Source of the DNA: Erpobdella octoculata
Taxonomy: Eukaryota; Annelida; Clitellata; Hirudinida; Erpobdellidae
Length of the DNA: 64,000 bases
NCBI GenBank assembly: GCA_963978895.1
Contig: OZ022241.1
Span: 23,697,573-23,761,572 of the forward strand
Direction of reading: 5' to 3'
Shown here: positions 35,021 through 46,822 of the stretch, one piece after another
How positions within the stretch are numbered: the stretch's first letter is position 1
How the letters are laid out: the number at the start of each line of letters is the position of its first letter
Made by a program: the position numbers and the translations under genes
Notes under the pieces: model-generated
What the model was told of the DNA's origin: nothing
Databases searched by the model: none
What the model saw: the letters and a program-made list of their open reading frames with translations, nothing else

Positions 35021-38000
35021 ATGAGTCAGAAGACGGGTCTCGAAATGGAAGAAGGCGAAATTCAGGACTCAGGTGATGACGCTTGTCAGGTTTGTGACTT
35101 GTCGTTTGTTGTGATGTTATGTTATCGATAATCTCCTAGTTAGACCTAGTTTAGCGTTCTGGACCGATTTCAATGAAAATCGGTCGATTTTTTTAACGTA
35201 AATGATAATTAAAACATAAGTAAAGACTAATTACAACATAAATAATTAAAAACAAAAAAATTATAGCACTCCAGAACATTTAAAAATTGCTCCTGAAGCT
35301 AAGTAGTTCCTAGTGAAGATCTATTTGTCAATAGCGAGAGAAGTCAACAGTTGGAATAAAGAAAATAAAAATTAAACACATTTCAAATAGAAATGGAAAA
35401 TTTAGCGGTATTAGCTAAACAGTGCATCGGACCTATCTTCTATATATATAAAAATGAATGTTTGTGGGTTTGTCTCTTATAGAAGTCTGAACCGCTGGAG
35501 CGATCTTGATGAAATTTGGCAAGGAGGTAGTTCTGATACAGGAAAGGAATATGAAAAAGGTTTGGACTCCCTACTCCCATCCCCCGGCTCAGGGGGGCCA
35601 AAAAACCTTTCCAGACAAAAGTGCCTATATACGACCATCAAACATAATTGCGTAATAAAATTCAAATTTAGTTTACGTAACAACGTTTGAAGGCTTCAAG
35701 CAACTTTTAGCCAGTTTTATCAAATATATTTTACGTTTTGAATGGCTAAAAGAAGTTAGGAAAGAATGGAAAAGAGAACATGAGCTCGAGCGGGAACGGG
35801 AAAGCGACTGGGCGCGGGAAAGCGACCGGGAACGGGAGAGCAAGCGTGAGCGGGAACAGGAGAGCAAGCCGGAACGAGAAAGCGACGGGGAGCGGGAAAG
35901 CTCCCCGTAACAATAAGGTTAATCGTAGCTGCCAACAGAGTCGGGATGAAACCAAGTCAGTTGGCCGACTTAGCGGACCGAGTATACGAACACCTCCCAT
36001 CCGCATCTATGATCAATCGTGTCTCCGACCGCTCAGCATCCTCGTCATCTTCAACAAACATCGAAACACGCATGTCCCGTTTGGAAGCTACGATGGAACA
36101 GTTGCTGACTCACCACACAACCAAGACAAGCAACTCAAACGGCAATCAAAATCACGCAGTTGTTACAGTCAACAAGACAATGTCTGCTACTACCACATGC
36201 GTTTTCATGATAAAGCCCCTAAATGCACAGCTCCATGAAGCTGGAAATCATAGGATCCAGAAAACGCCAATCAAGCAGTGAGCCAGTCGGTTATTGTAAG
36301 GTTTATAGACCCTAATTGGAAAGTCGACTAACCTGCGAAGGAGTCGATTATCCTGTGAAGGAGTCGATTATCCTGCGAAGGAGTCGATTATCCTGCGAAG
36401 GAGTCGATTATCCTGCGAAGGAGTCGATTATCCTGCGAAGGAGTCGATTATCCTGCTAAGGAGTCGATTATCCTGCAAGTCGATTAACCAGCGCACGCTT
36501 TGCTGTGCATGACAACGAAAAGCATCCGCATGGGTCGATATAGGTATATTAACCTAAGTGACCATTGGCTCCTATTCATTCAACTCTTTGGTCTATTTAA
36601 GGATGGCTGCTTATTCACTTGGTAGTGTTTTTACATAGACTTCTATATCAGCACTGTACTGCAGTATCAATATCTAAAACATATTAGAAGTTTTTCTGAA
36701 TTATTTAAAAATATATTTGAAAATTTTCTAAATTTTGAATTGAGAGTTTGAAATTTTTAATTTTTTTATAATTCAGTCTCTAGAGTTACGCGCTATAGGC
36801 AAGTTCCTGTATATGCCCACAAGGCACACACACAAATAAACATCTATCTCATCTACAAAAAAGACAAAAAAACATTCTCAGGCTTTACATTTATTTAGCA
36901 TAAATACTAAAAGCTACCATTATAATTTAAAACGTTGGTCCTGATTGTTTCACATTCTCTGATGCGGCCCACGTTTTCAGTTATAATTGTACTATCGTAC
37001 TGATAGTTTTTATTATGTATACTAGCTGGCAACCCGGCGTCGCCCGGGTACTTTTTTGGTTTTTTTTTTATACATTTATGCAAATAGCCTGGTCAGTTTA
37101 TAATTAAAATTAAAAACACACATGTTGCCTGGCCATTTTAGAATCAGTTGAAATGAGGCAATTGAGATTATTTTTTAAATATTTATTGACATCAAATTGA
37201 ATGTTATTGTTGAGCGTAATGAATGGTCAACCTAATAAATTAAATGAATAAAAAGTTACCGTTCACTAAACCTCTGTGTAATAAAAACCAGTGGGATGAA
37301 GATTCATAGATTTAAGTCGTCCGTTTAGAAGAATTCCCTTAAGCAAGGAGTTCACTCGCATTTGCTAAAGGGGTAGGCGCCTATAAATGGCTGCCTTTGC
37401 AAGTACCCTCCCTCTAAAAATGACGCTCTCGTAATGGACTTTGTCGATAAGGGAGCGCCTAATCAAATGATTAAATTATTATTATTATTATTATTAATTC
37501 GATTTAACCGAAGTCTAGATAGAAAGATTTCTTTTTTTTCTGGGAGTGTCAAAGAACGGAGAAATAAGACTTGGAAGAGGTACTAGTTTTCTGTATAACT
37601 CATTAATTTCCACAGCTTTCCAAGTGTTTTGCCATTCATTTAGAATCTTTGATTTTATTATTTTCTTGTATTCTGGAGTTTCAATGGTAACATCTATTTG
37701 GATTTCGGTGTAAGTGGTTGCCGTTTTGGCAAGAACGTCAGCAGTTTCATTACCCTGCACGCCAATGTGGCTTAGAATCCAGACCAACTTGCATACAATG
37801 TTCCTATTTCTGAAAAGATTAGTTGTAGCTTGTACGATAGATTGTTGGTAGTGAGATTTTGCAAAATTGTGACAAATGTCTAATGCTTTGACGGCACTTA
37901 AAGAATCTGTAAAAATTACAAGATTTTGTAGTGGATCAGATTCTAATGCATTTGATGAAAGTAAATGATTTTCATATAGAATAAGAGCTATTTTGATTGC

Positions 38001-40931
38001 TTCTATTTCTGCAGCAAAAATTCAAATGTTGTCCGATGTTCTTCTGGACATTCTGAGACCTGTCGATGGAGCATACACACCAATGCCTATCAGCTAGTAA
38101 AAGTTACAGCATAAAACAGTTTCTCTTGAGCGTTTAAAACCTGCTATTGATCTAATGGACATGCACACAGAAGATTCACGTTGTTCTCGAAAAGTCACAT
38201 TTAATATTGCCAAAGATAACTCTTGAACTTTCTATTTTTATAAAGGATTTATGGGCTTCCAGCTCTTTGCAGGAGATACTGTGCGCTCAGCACATCCATA
38301 GATGATGCATGGTAATTTCTATTGTGTTTGAGCGCTCCTCTCTCTGATTGGCTGAGTCCGTTCAGGTCAGATGTACGTGGAGCGCGCGCACATATTATAA
38401 AACTCTCTTTGTTTCCCGATCAGTTCTGTTATTGTTGATTTTATTATCGTTGTCGTCGTTGTGTAGAAATCTTCGATTTACTTTATTTTGTGTCTTCAAA
38501 ATAAACGAAGTAAGTAAAACTTACACACACGCCGCAATGGAACAATTAAATTCTGAAATCCAGGAAGGAGTTATCAGTCCTATCGATCTCTCACAGTGGG
38601 CTGCTCCCATAGTGGCAGTGCGAAAAGCAAACGGCTCAAATCGACTCTGCGCTGATTTCTCGACCGGCCTCAACGACATGTTGATGCTACACCGAAACCC
38701 CTCTACCAACGATGGACAATGTTTTTACCAGTTTAAATGAAGGGACAGTGTTTTCTCAGATAGATTTTGCGGTATTTTAAAAGAAACGTCCGGTTTCACA
38801 TGCCGCAATGGAACAATTAAATTATGAAATCCATCGACTAATCCAGGAAGGAGTTATCAGTAAGCATCTGCATCCTGATATCGTTATCTCGAATTCAATC
38901 GAGATTTCAAAACGATACGGGAGATCCCGTATCGCCATTGAAACGATACAGCCTGCGGAAGAAGTCTCGTATCGATATAATTAGCGATACTTAAAATTTC
39001 GTTCCCGAATAAAATCCCGAAAAAATATCGATTTTTAAAAAATATTTTCCAATAAATAACGAAAGTTATACATATATAATTAACGATTGTCACAACTGTG
39101 AATATTTGCAATTGATTCATCAACATTGATTAATTAATCTACCTATTGACAGATGTTTATAACTATTATCATCCCCACTTTAAATTCGGTTTTCCAGACA
39201 GCCTCTAGCCTCATTATTTACTATTTTTAGTCTGGGAACCGGCAGCAAAAAAGCCACGCTCCTCTTAGGCTGCTAGTCGAGCTCTGCATACTACTGATAC
39301 TAAAAGCCCTACAAGGCAATTGTACTCGCTGACATCGATGACTATTATTATTAATGAGAATAATGAGATGTAATAGTAATGATCATTCTATGTTTATGTT
39401 TTGGTTTAGTCTGTTTCATAAACTTATTTTTTCAAATTTGTTACATAGAATTGGAATGATTATTTTAGTGTTTCGATATCCGTAATTGACCGTAATAGTA
39501 GCTCATCAAAGATATATCTTTATAATCTCGATTATATTCTTGGTTGTGTGTGAGTATGTGTGTGCACGACAGTGCACGTCGTCTGCAGCTGGAATTCAAA
39601 ACTTTCTCAGCTTCTTTCTTGCTATTTCTAACCGCATTCGCCATCGCCTATAAATAAACACGCTGGGTTTTTTTTTCACTTTCTTAATTCTTGCATAGAG
39701 GCACTTTCTTTTTTTTCTGGTTTTAACCATTAAGATGCACAATAATGCTCGAAACAGTTTTGGGAAAAATCAGGCAATTTCTATTGATAAACAAATGTTT
39801 TTTTATGGGTAGTATTGCAAATCTTGGGAGGGCTAATAAAAAATCGATTTATATGAAATCTGTTATTTTTATGTTCTCTTGTATTATCTTGGTTTTAGAC
39901 TGTGACAACTCAATATTTTCAAAGTCTCCTCCCATTGCAGGTGGGTGCTGTAAAGAATAAAAATGTTCATTTTCCATTAAGACTGAAGGAATCTGAATCT
40001 GATGAAAGTGATGAGGGCAGTAATTGCAGTGATGATAATGATGATATTGGAAGCAATTTTGACAAAGATAACCAAGTTGGAGGAACAAATAATGTTCAGA
40101 TTTCAAATACTAATTGCAAGGAAAGTAAAACAAATAAGTTATCAGTGTGGAGTTCTGTTCTTCAAGATCAGGTAGTTTATAAATATAGGCTATCATTTAG
40201 ATATTTGCTGGTTTTTGGTTGGTTGAAAATAAAATAAATGTTGAAATGTCTTTTACAGCTCCTTTCAGGTGATTTAAAAAGTTGGTCAGGAGTCAACAAG
40301 ACGAGAGATATGGACAGATCAGTTGAAAACTATGATTATTCCAGAGCCACTCGTGAAGAAAGGCCACAAAAGCGAATGAAATTTGATAATGAATGTTCTT
40401 CAAATGTAAATTTGAGTTTAAATTTTTCTTATTGTTTAGGATGTCAAATAAACCGCTAGATATTCAATATTTATTTATTAGTGGTTTTGCCCGTCCCAAG
40501 GACGGATGTTTAAAAATTTTTTGGATTAATATAAGTTCATTAATTATTTTGTTACTTATTTATTTATTTATTTATTTATTTATAACATTACAATGAAAAC
40601 ATTGTTTTATCGTTTGTATGCATTCCAAAACAAATGAAAAAAAAATAGGTTGAAATGTTAATAATTTTTTATATTTTGAATTAATTCAAGTAAGGTAAAT
40701 ATTTTTTAATTTATTTAATTATATAAAAAATATAAAAATATATAAAAAATATATTTATATAATTATCTATAATATAGTAGCCCCCGTCACTCACTCACTT
40801 ACTGATTCTGTCACGCTTCCGTAATTAGTCGTATATCTACTATATTATCGAAGATATTTCTATTAGTATTCAGTAGTTATTAAATACAATTTTTTTATCA
40901 TCTATAATATAGTAGCCTTCGTCACTCACTA

Positions 40932-40967
<36 letters not shown>

Positions 40968-43112
40968 TTTTAAAAATTGACAAATAAAGTAATATATATA
41001 TATATATATATATATATTAGTTTTGTTTTTCCTACATCGAGAAACCAATGCTCCCTCGCAACGCCATCGAGTTGAACAAATGTCTCCCAATGAATTGCAG
41101 CTCGATGTAGCTGCAGCTACATCGAGCTGCTAATGCGATCTCCCAACTTTTAGCATGAGATCGTGCGAGTGAGGCAGTTCGTAACAAAGCAATTAACTTC
41201 AACAAAACTCAATTCGATCAACATGATTGTGGTGAATTTGATGTTTTATGTACTTCATGTCGATCAAGAAATTTTGCTGCAGAGCAACCATCAGATGGAC
41301 TATTCACTTCATGTTGTCGAAAAGGCAAAGTAATGTTGCCAAAACCAATTGACATTCACGGTAATACACTTGAATATCCCGATTTTCTTAAAAGCCTCAT
41401 GTCAGACACGGCCAATCCAGATAGACAAAAATTTTTGATTTGCTTATATATATAATTTTTTTTTATGGTTATCAAATGTCATTTTGTTTTTGTTGACTAT
41501 TTTTATAATAACGGGCGCCGTATTTTAAAACTTCTGTTATTTTTGACGGGCTATCTCTAGTTTATTATATATAAATTAATTTGCCACTGTCACACAAAAA
41601 CATCTTACACAGACATGGGCTATTATATATATTAATAAATGTGTTATTCCTGCAATTCCATTAAGTTAGGTGAAATAAGTCAATTTATACTATTTAAAAA
41701 AGATTAATTAATATCTTCAATGAATAATAATTCTTTATATTTTCTGATAATTATCTAGAGTGAAGGAGATGATGGCACAGATGTTGCAAACCTGGACCAA
41801 GTGGAAACGTTTGGAGTGTTGTCCAGACTCAATAAAGAGGATTCTAAAAACTCAAGTTTTGATGATGCAAGATCCACTATAGAAGAACAACGCAGAAAGA
41901 AGGCTGCAAGACGACTTTCTCAGAAAAATAAGAATAATGTTGATTGTAAACCTGATTCGGAAATAATAGAGATGATGCCTATCAATAAAAGTGCTTTTGT
42001 GTCTGCATTGCCGGTTTCAGATATTGCCAGTGAACTGCTGACTATACTAAGAGAGCCAAAGCATATGAAGTCCATGTTTGGTAAGCTTTTGATTTTGACT
42101 TTATTTGTGAATATTTGTTGATTAAGTAAAATGATCTTTGGTTTTTATTTTGTGCAACTTTTATTGGCTTTATCTATCCTGGACTTAAGACAACATTTTA
42201 CAAAATTAAATGTTAATACTATTATTCAAAATAAAATGTGAATCGTTTATAAAAAAGTAAATTTTCTGGTTCAGTGAGATTTTGTATTTAGTGCTAAATG
42301 TTATATTGTTACAATTTATTTGTAGATGTTCGACAATTTAAGTTTATTAATTAAGCTGTGAATAACTAAATTATTTTTACCTTATTAAGAATTTGAATGG
42401 TTTTGATTGATTTTACTTTTTTTCTATCAATAGAGACTGTTGTTACTGTTATTGGAACTGAAAGGACTTTCCAGTTGTTACTAAAAACAGAAAATGTAGA
42501 GAAATCAGGGGGGCTAATGACAGTGGTTAATATTTTACTTCAAATATTTATTAATTGCTAATCATTTACATAGCCATTTAATCAGTTTAAGTTTAAATAA
42601 GATCATTTATAAGTTATATAAGACTTTATTTATTAAATACCGTGTTGTCATACTTTTTAAATCCTTTATACTAACTTCACAGTGTTTGCTTGCTTTCTTG
42701 AGCCATGTGTTGGGACCTTTGATTTGAAGAAATCCTTACTTCTGTCACTTTGTTTTTACATACTTATTTGAAAGCTTCTTATATTTTCAATTGGTTTTTT
42801 TAGGGGCGATCTAGAAGGCGAACTCCTGGTGGCTCATTTTTGTGGCTCCTTAAATCTGAAGTTGACAAATTTGAGCTAGATAAAATCTTTGTTCAAGAAA
42901 AAGAGGGGCGGTTAAATAGAATTAAAATTGCAAAAGAAAAAAAGAAGCTATTTCTTGCAGAAAAAACTAAAAGGCTTGCTGATGTATTGTCTAAGTCGAA
43001 AGGTGTTTCTTCATCAAATGAGATGAAACGGCCATCAGATGTGGCTGCAACAACAGAGAATGTTTTCTTTGATAAATTAGAATCTGATAATATAGAATTA
43101 GATTTTTGTTGA
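35021..43112 (+). CDS. PHAX: PHAX: phosphorylated adaptor for RNA export, six exons, 389 aa
   Basis: PHAX bridges the nuclear cap-binding complex on U snRNA to CRM1-RanGTP for nuclear export. Coding exons: 35021-35089, 39941-40171, 40259-40405, 41759-42080, 42434-42525, 42804-43112. All five introns are GT-AG (donors GTTTGT, GTAGTT, GTAAAT, GTAAGC, GTTAAT), phases fit (0,0,0,1,0), and the sum is 1170 nt, i.e. 389 aa (the human protein is 394). Residues 1-23 ([12 protein letters not shown]) resemble the vertebrate N-terminus. 37-60 is an acidic Ser-rich CK2-type tract ([10 protein letters not shown]). [12 protein letters not shown] near 89-100 matches KINNIWGAVLQEQ. The RNA-binding domain covers about 240-305 ([39 protein letters not shown] then [17 protein letters not shown]). 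The start is the first ATG, 15 bp after an inserted element. Introns 1 and 3 are full of transposon remnants. No lesion seen, so probably functional. Confidence 0.9.
35439..35912 (+). mobile_element. Helitron with 5' end, 3' end lost (PHAX intron 1)
   Basis: It starts TCTATATATATAAAA at 35439, as in module A, then has the usual CTGAACCGCTGGAGCGATC-type segment near 35489. 18-bp-type minisatellite units occupy 35780-35900. The CTAG terminus is missing and a Gypsy gag scrap follows directly. Confidence 0.75.
35913..36300 (+). pseudogene. LTR-retrotransposon gag C-terminal remnant
   Basis: It reads [18 protein letters not shown] (35949 on), then in a second frame a [14 protein letters not shown] motif (near 36190). 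The latter is like the C-terminal zinc-binding CWYHxxFGxxAxxC of many Gypsy-type gags. Frameshifted, with no protease or RT downstream. Confidence 0.7.
36325..36485. repeat. 20-bp minisatellite, about seven units
   Basis: Units of GAAGGAGTCGATTATCCTGC in direct order, the first and last diverged. It lies in PHAX intron 1 directly after the gag remnant, so it may come from that element's untranslated region. Confidence 0.9.
36486..37021. other. Possible LTR remnant and AT-rich filler
   Basis: A TATTTAAGGATGGC box with TTGGTAGTG downstream (36595-36630) looks like an LTR promoter, but no second LTR copy is present. The rest is unassigned. Confidence 0.3.
37022..37510 (-). mobile_element. Helitron 3' end (different subfamily)
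   Basis: On the - strand the sequence ends ACCCGGGCGACGCCGGGTTG CCAGCTAG with CTAG near 37023. The hairpin CCCGGGCGACGCCGGG is the Helitron 3' structure. The body is AT-rich with an (ATT)n run near 37478; the 5' end is not found. Confidence 0.65.
37515..38300 (-). pseudogene. LINE RNase H domain fragment (I/Jockey-type)
   Basis: Read right to left: GIGVYAPST near 38085, then one stop, [18 protein letters not shown] near 38015, [14 protein letters not shown] near 37930, [20 protein letters not shown] near 37785. These carry the Asp-Glu-Asp-Asp pattern of LINE-encoded RNase H. A weaker upstream segment (to about 38300) may belong too. It is reverse to PHAX, within its first intron. Confidence 0.75.
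38320..38870 (+). pseudogene. Gypsy LTR-like segment joined to an RT scrap, partly duplicated
   Basis: 38320-38520 has a TATTATAAAACTC box and a later AAAATAAACGAAG, as in LTRs. It is followed without gag by RT coding of copy-A type ([35 protein letters not shown]; 38540-38770). The opening RT piece (GCCGCAATGGAACAATTAAA) is repeated at 38801-38862. Massively deleted. Confidence 0.7.
38871..39940. other. PHAX intron 1, 3' part
   Basis: Contains a 22-bp palindrome (38913-38934), AT-rich filler and, near 39540-39580, alternating purine-pyrimidine TGTGTGTG/GTGCAC stretches. A pyrimidine-rich acceptor tract precedes exon 2. Confidence 0.4.
40560..40582. repeat. (TTTA)n microsatellite
   Basis: Six TTTA units in PHAX intron 3. 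Confidence 0.85.
40766..41560 (+). mobile_element. Helitron remnant in PHAX intron 3, with two 5' ends
   Basis: 5' termini TCTATAATATAGTAGCC occur at 40766 and again at 40901. The 3' terminus TGACGGGCTATCTCTAG ends 41560 before T. Inside, 41228-41345 encodes the Cys-rich Helitron N-terminal motif ([14 protein letters not shown] ... [18 protein letters not shown]). Same subfamily as the complete 246-bp copy at 44950. Confidence 0.82.
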
Positions 43113-43373
43113 TGTTTTTTTGTTTAAATTTTTTGTTGCAGTAGATGTTCATTTTTATATGGCCATTGTCCTCACGTTGAATGCTTGTTATGAAGAAGTT
43201 ATCATATTTGTTACAGCATGTCAGCTAATGGTTCAAGTGGAGCTCTGTTTTTAATCAAAGTATTGGAACTTGTTTTGTAAGATGGCCGGTTTGCGCTTCG
43301 GCGTGTAAAAAAGCATTAACAAAAAGCAAATATCTTAAAACATCAGTTTTATCTGTGGCTGTGTTTTGGAGAG

Positions 43374-43379
43374 AATAAA
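43374..43379 (+). promoter_or_regulatory. Candidate PHAX polyadenylation signal
   Basis: AATAAA 262 bp after the PHAX stop codon. It is a plausible 3' UTR length; no other AATAAA is obvious between the stop and this site. Confidence 0.45.
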
Positions 43380-43433
43380 TATAGTGCTTCTTTCTGCTGA
43401 TGAATTAATAACAGCAGCAGCAGCATTTAGAGA

Positions 43434-43646
43434 TTGCCCATAAGGGGAAAGACAAGCTCATCAAATAAAAAATTCATAAAAAGTTCAGCAATTCATCAAA
43501 AACCGATTCTTCAAAAGTCTATTGATCAAAAAGATTTTCATTATAGTATGAGCTCTGCTTATGATGCTCTAAACCAGGGGTGCGAGATAACATTTCAGGG
43601 GATGCGAAACTTAACCAGCTCGGAGAAAAGACAGTGTCAGGTCTAG
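43434..43646 (+). other. Short ORF downstream of PHAX, not recognised
   Basis: A 70-codon frame that does not start with a conventional ATG (it opens on a CCC/ATA context) and has no recognisable motif. It ends in the 43.6-kb AT-rich flank. Probably chance. Confidence 0.15.
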
Positions 43647-44239
43647 TTCCCTGAAGATCTCTAAATAAAATTTGTTATTTTCAAGTAAAATAAATAAATT
43701 TAATTAAAACCCCTTAATTGTTCGTATATCATGCGACGATCGACGTAAACACGACGGCTGCATTGGTAATTGAGAGTGGTAAAATGGCGGCAGACTGGCG
43801 ACAACATTTCTATTGCAATAATGGGCTAAACGCAATCCAGTTATATTATAGAGATCAGTGCCCACACACAGCAGGCCCGTAGCTAGCGGGGGGCTGCAGC
43901 CCCCCCCCCACTTAAAATGTAAGCCCCCCACTAAAATTTTTGGCAGTTTTTTCACCTTATTTACACCTAAGCCAGCCAAGTGATGATGAAGTTACGATCC
44001 GGAGTTTAAATTTAAATATAAATGTATTAAATAAAAAAGTAAATGAAGTCGAGATAATAGATGAACCATTGCTACAACCCATACCAAAAAAAGCAAAAGT
44101 TACAGAGTAGCACGCTACGTGATTCTGTAGTTATGTCTACTCTTGGACAGAGTCGCAAGAGTGTTCACCAGAGTGGAATCAGCTTTGTGCTGTTTATTTT
44201 AGCATGTTTGACAGTATATTAGGAGAGGTTTGTTGACGG

Positions 44240-44710
44240 TTCTTCTAAAGGTTTGACTTGTGCAGTGTCTGCACTTCTACCAACATCAGACAAGTTTTTA
44301 GATGTATACGACCTTAAACCGTTTACGAAACTGCTAAAACAAGACATGCATGATGATGTTGAAAAATATATTGCAGACGAGGCTCTCATTGCAAGTAGTT
44401 TCTAAAAAACAAATTTCAACCAGACGGCAGTCTCCAGGAAGTGATGGATTTTATGCTGGACTATAAAGATGCATTTCCTACTCTAAATTGGTACTATTCA
44501 GCTGCAATGACTCTCGGCATCTCGACTGCCAGTTCTGAGAATTCATTTTCTTGTCTAACACGAGTACTACGACCACAGAGAAGATCAATGTCCAATGAGA
44601 GAAAGAGCAAACTTGTACTTCTGGCATTTGAAAAATCGCTCTGTAAAGCAATCGATATGGATACCTTCTTGCAGAAAGTTTCTATTCAATCACGTCGCCT
44701 TTTGTTGTAA
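44240..44710 (+). pseudogene. hAT transposase C-terminal remnant
   Basis: GLTCAVSALLPTSDKFLD (near 44253), stops near 44403 and 44440, then the dimerisation domain NWYYSAAMTLGISTASSENSF / SCLTRVLRPQRRSMSNER (near 44490-44605), ending at a TAA (44708-44710). It lacks the catalytic N-terminal two thirds. Confidence 0.8.
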
Positions 44711-44949
44711 TTGTAATTTATCAAAACTTTTGATAAGAGTGTGAACACCTGTATCAAATACCAAGAATGCAATAAAATAAAATTGGATTCAAATAATTGT
44801 CTTGCCAATAATCAATTAATCAAACCACATGATAATGAAATGCACATTTTAGTTTAGTTTCTTAATTCAAGCTACTACACATCCATTCATGTTTTACACA
44901 TGAAAATTGTCATCAGTTTCATAATCTGTCCTTGGACTTAGTCTTACAA

Positions 44950-45195
44950 TCTATATTATAGTAGCCCACGTCACTCACTCACTCACTGATTCTGTCACGC
45001 TTACGTAATTAGTCGTATAGATGATATCAATGTGGACGTAAGAATTTATTGCGCGCAGGCGTGTAATAAAAGTTATTATGAAATTGTACCTATATACACT
45101 CTCAGTCCTAAAGATCAAAAGAAGTGGCGCTGCAATCGAAAAATATTATATAATGAAATTAAAAAAATCCGTCATTTTTGACGGGCAATCTCTAG
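44950..45195 (+). mobile_element. Complete 246-bp non-autonomous Helitron
   Basis: Starts TCTATATTATAGTAGCCC after an A, ends CTAG before a T. A 6-bp hairpin CCGTCA-TTTT-TGACGG (45169-45184) lies 7 nt before CTCTAG, the classical Helitron 3' structure. Nested in the hAT element. Confidence 0.88.
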
Positions 45196-45924
45196 TACTA
45201 TAATAACTTCAATATTACAGTTTTAGAACAGAGAAAAAAGCTAATTCAACTTAACTGACAAACATTGGTTTTCGATTTTTGAATGACTCTCAATAATTCA
45301 AACTATTTTCATAATTTAGTATTTTTTAGTGCTATTTTGACAGTGCAATACTATTAACCCCATTATTGCTGAACTGATTAATTCGAAGAAACAATTTAAA
45401 GCTTACTGTCAAACCACACAATTTGTATAATAATATAAGTATAATGATATACTTGATATATAATCTAATCTTCTATTTAGATTGTTTAGAAACTGATGAC
45501 AAGTTTTATGTGTAACACATGAATGGATGTGTAGTAAGTCTAGTAACTTAAAATGAGAAGCTAAACTAAATAGTACATTTTATTGTAATGTGATTTGATC
45601 TTTGTCAAGACAAATATTTAAATCCGATTTTATTTTATTGATTTCATGGCATTTGATACAGATGTACAAATTTTTATCAAAAATAAAATAAGCAAGTTAT
45701 TGTATTGTGGACTATAATGGTTGTCTTAATCAATAACTAAATTTGGACAATTTGATTCAGTGCTGTCATCCCAGGGGTGTGCCATGCACGCATCAAAAAT
45801 CAAGATTGTGGATTACAACAAGCATACTATTATTTGACAAAATTGCCTATGAAAATTGTTAACTTTTGTTATTACGAGCAACAATATTGCAACTCTTAGA
45901 AAACCTAAAATCACATAATAGGAT

Positions 45925-46580
45925 ATCCAAATTTGGATGCCATTTTCTGCCAAATGCTACAAAATGCTTTGGCGAATCGGACTTTGTATGCACTAAGAAA
46001 TTTACGGGCTCACGGGCTGTGTGGCCGGGAGCTCTGGACGGTCACGGAGGCGACACTTATATCCAGGATCACCTACGCCTCTCAATCATGGTGGGGTTTC
46101 ATTGGTTCGGGAGATCTTCAACGCATCGAGTCGGTCATTAGGAGGGTGACACGCCAGGGTTTCTTGGCTCCTGACCGCCCTGATTTTGTGCACCGCTGCG
46201 CCGTGGCGGATTCAACTCTGTTCAACCAGGTTCTGTCTAACCGCCTTCACGTCCTTCACCATCTCCCAGACGTCAAGAAATCAGGATATCACCTTCGTCC
46301 TCGAGCTCACGACAGAGTTATTCCGCATGCAGATTCCATACTTAGAAAAACCTTCATCCATAGATTGTTGTTGAACTCAAAATAACTTAAACAATGCCGA
46401 ACGCTATATTAAATCTATGAAAAAGTCAAGTTTTGGATTTTATTTTAAGTCTTTAACTTTAGATTGTCGAAACTCGTATTTCTTTTTATTTAATTCTTAT
46501 TTTTATTATTTTATTATTTAAATGTAAACCGCTGTGCGTCATTATCAGGCTGGTTCATAAAGATTTACTTACTTACTTAC
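45925..46580 (+). mobile_element. LINE 3' end with (TTAC)n tail
   Basis: The ORF to 46385 reads the post-RT region of CR1/L2-type LINEs (LYALRNLRAHGLCG, RITYASQSWWGF, RRVTRQGFL, HVLHHLPDVKKSGYHLRPRAHDR). The 3' UTR ends with TTTACTTACTTACTTACC at 46562-46580, a typical short-repeat tail. 5'-truncated. Confidence 0.85.
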
Positions 46581-46754
46581 CTTATCGCGAGGGGCTTCGC
46601 ACCTTCGGCGCTCGCGCTCAGGCTTCTTCGGTGCCATCGTTCGTCAGTAGCCCCCCTACTATTTTTCATAGCCCCCCACTCACAGAATCCTGCCTACGGG
46701 CCTGACACACAGTCGGCTCTTCCAGAACGTTTTTCCTTAAAATTGTTATCGTTG

Positions 46755-46822
46755 GATTGGGGTCGCCGGCCAGCCTATGAAAAAATGTGTGCAGGGCGTA
46801 TCTATATATATCTATGCTGCGC
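46755..46822 (+). repeat. Short repeat copy shared with 29949
   Basis: GGGGTCGCCGGCCAGCC...ATGAAAAAATGTGTGCAG, then a (TA) stretch, nearly as at 29949-30005. Confidence 0.6.

Larger units (their letters stand above)
43872..46704 (+). mobile_element. hAT transposon with 8-bp TSD, hosting a Helitron and a LINE
   Basis: The left end CAGGCCCGTAGCTAGCGGGG (43872) pairs with the right end ending CCTACGGGCCTG (46704). Flanks 43864-43871 and 46705-46712 are both ACACACAG. Poly-C/G subterminal stretches (AGCCCCCC) occur at both ends, as in other hATs. Later insertions inside: a Helitron (44950-45195) and a LINE fragment (45925-46580). Confidence 0.92.

Noticed and set aside
36325..36485. CRISPR-like array
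   Set aside because: Direct tandem repeats without unique spacers in an animal genome; it is a minisatellite.
43434..43646. A coding exon downstream of PHAX
   Set aside because: No start codon context, no motif, and AATAAA precedes it; kept only as a low-confidence entry.
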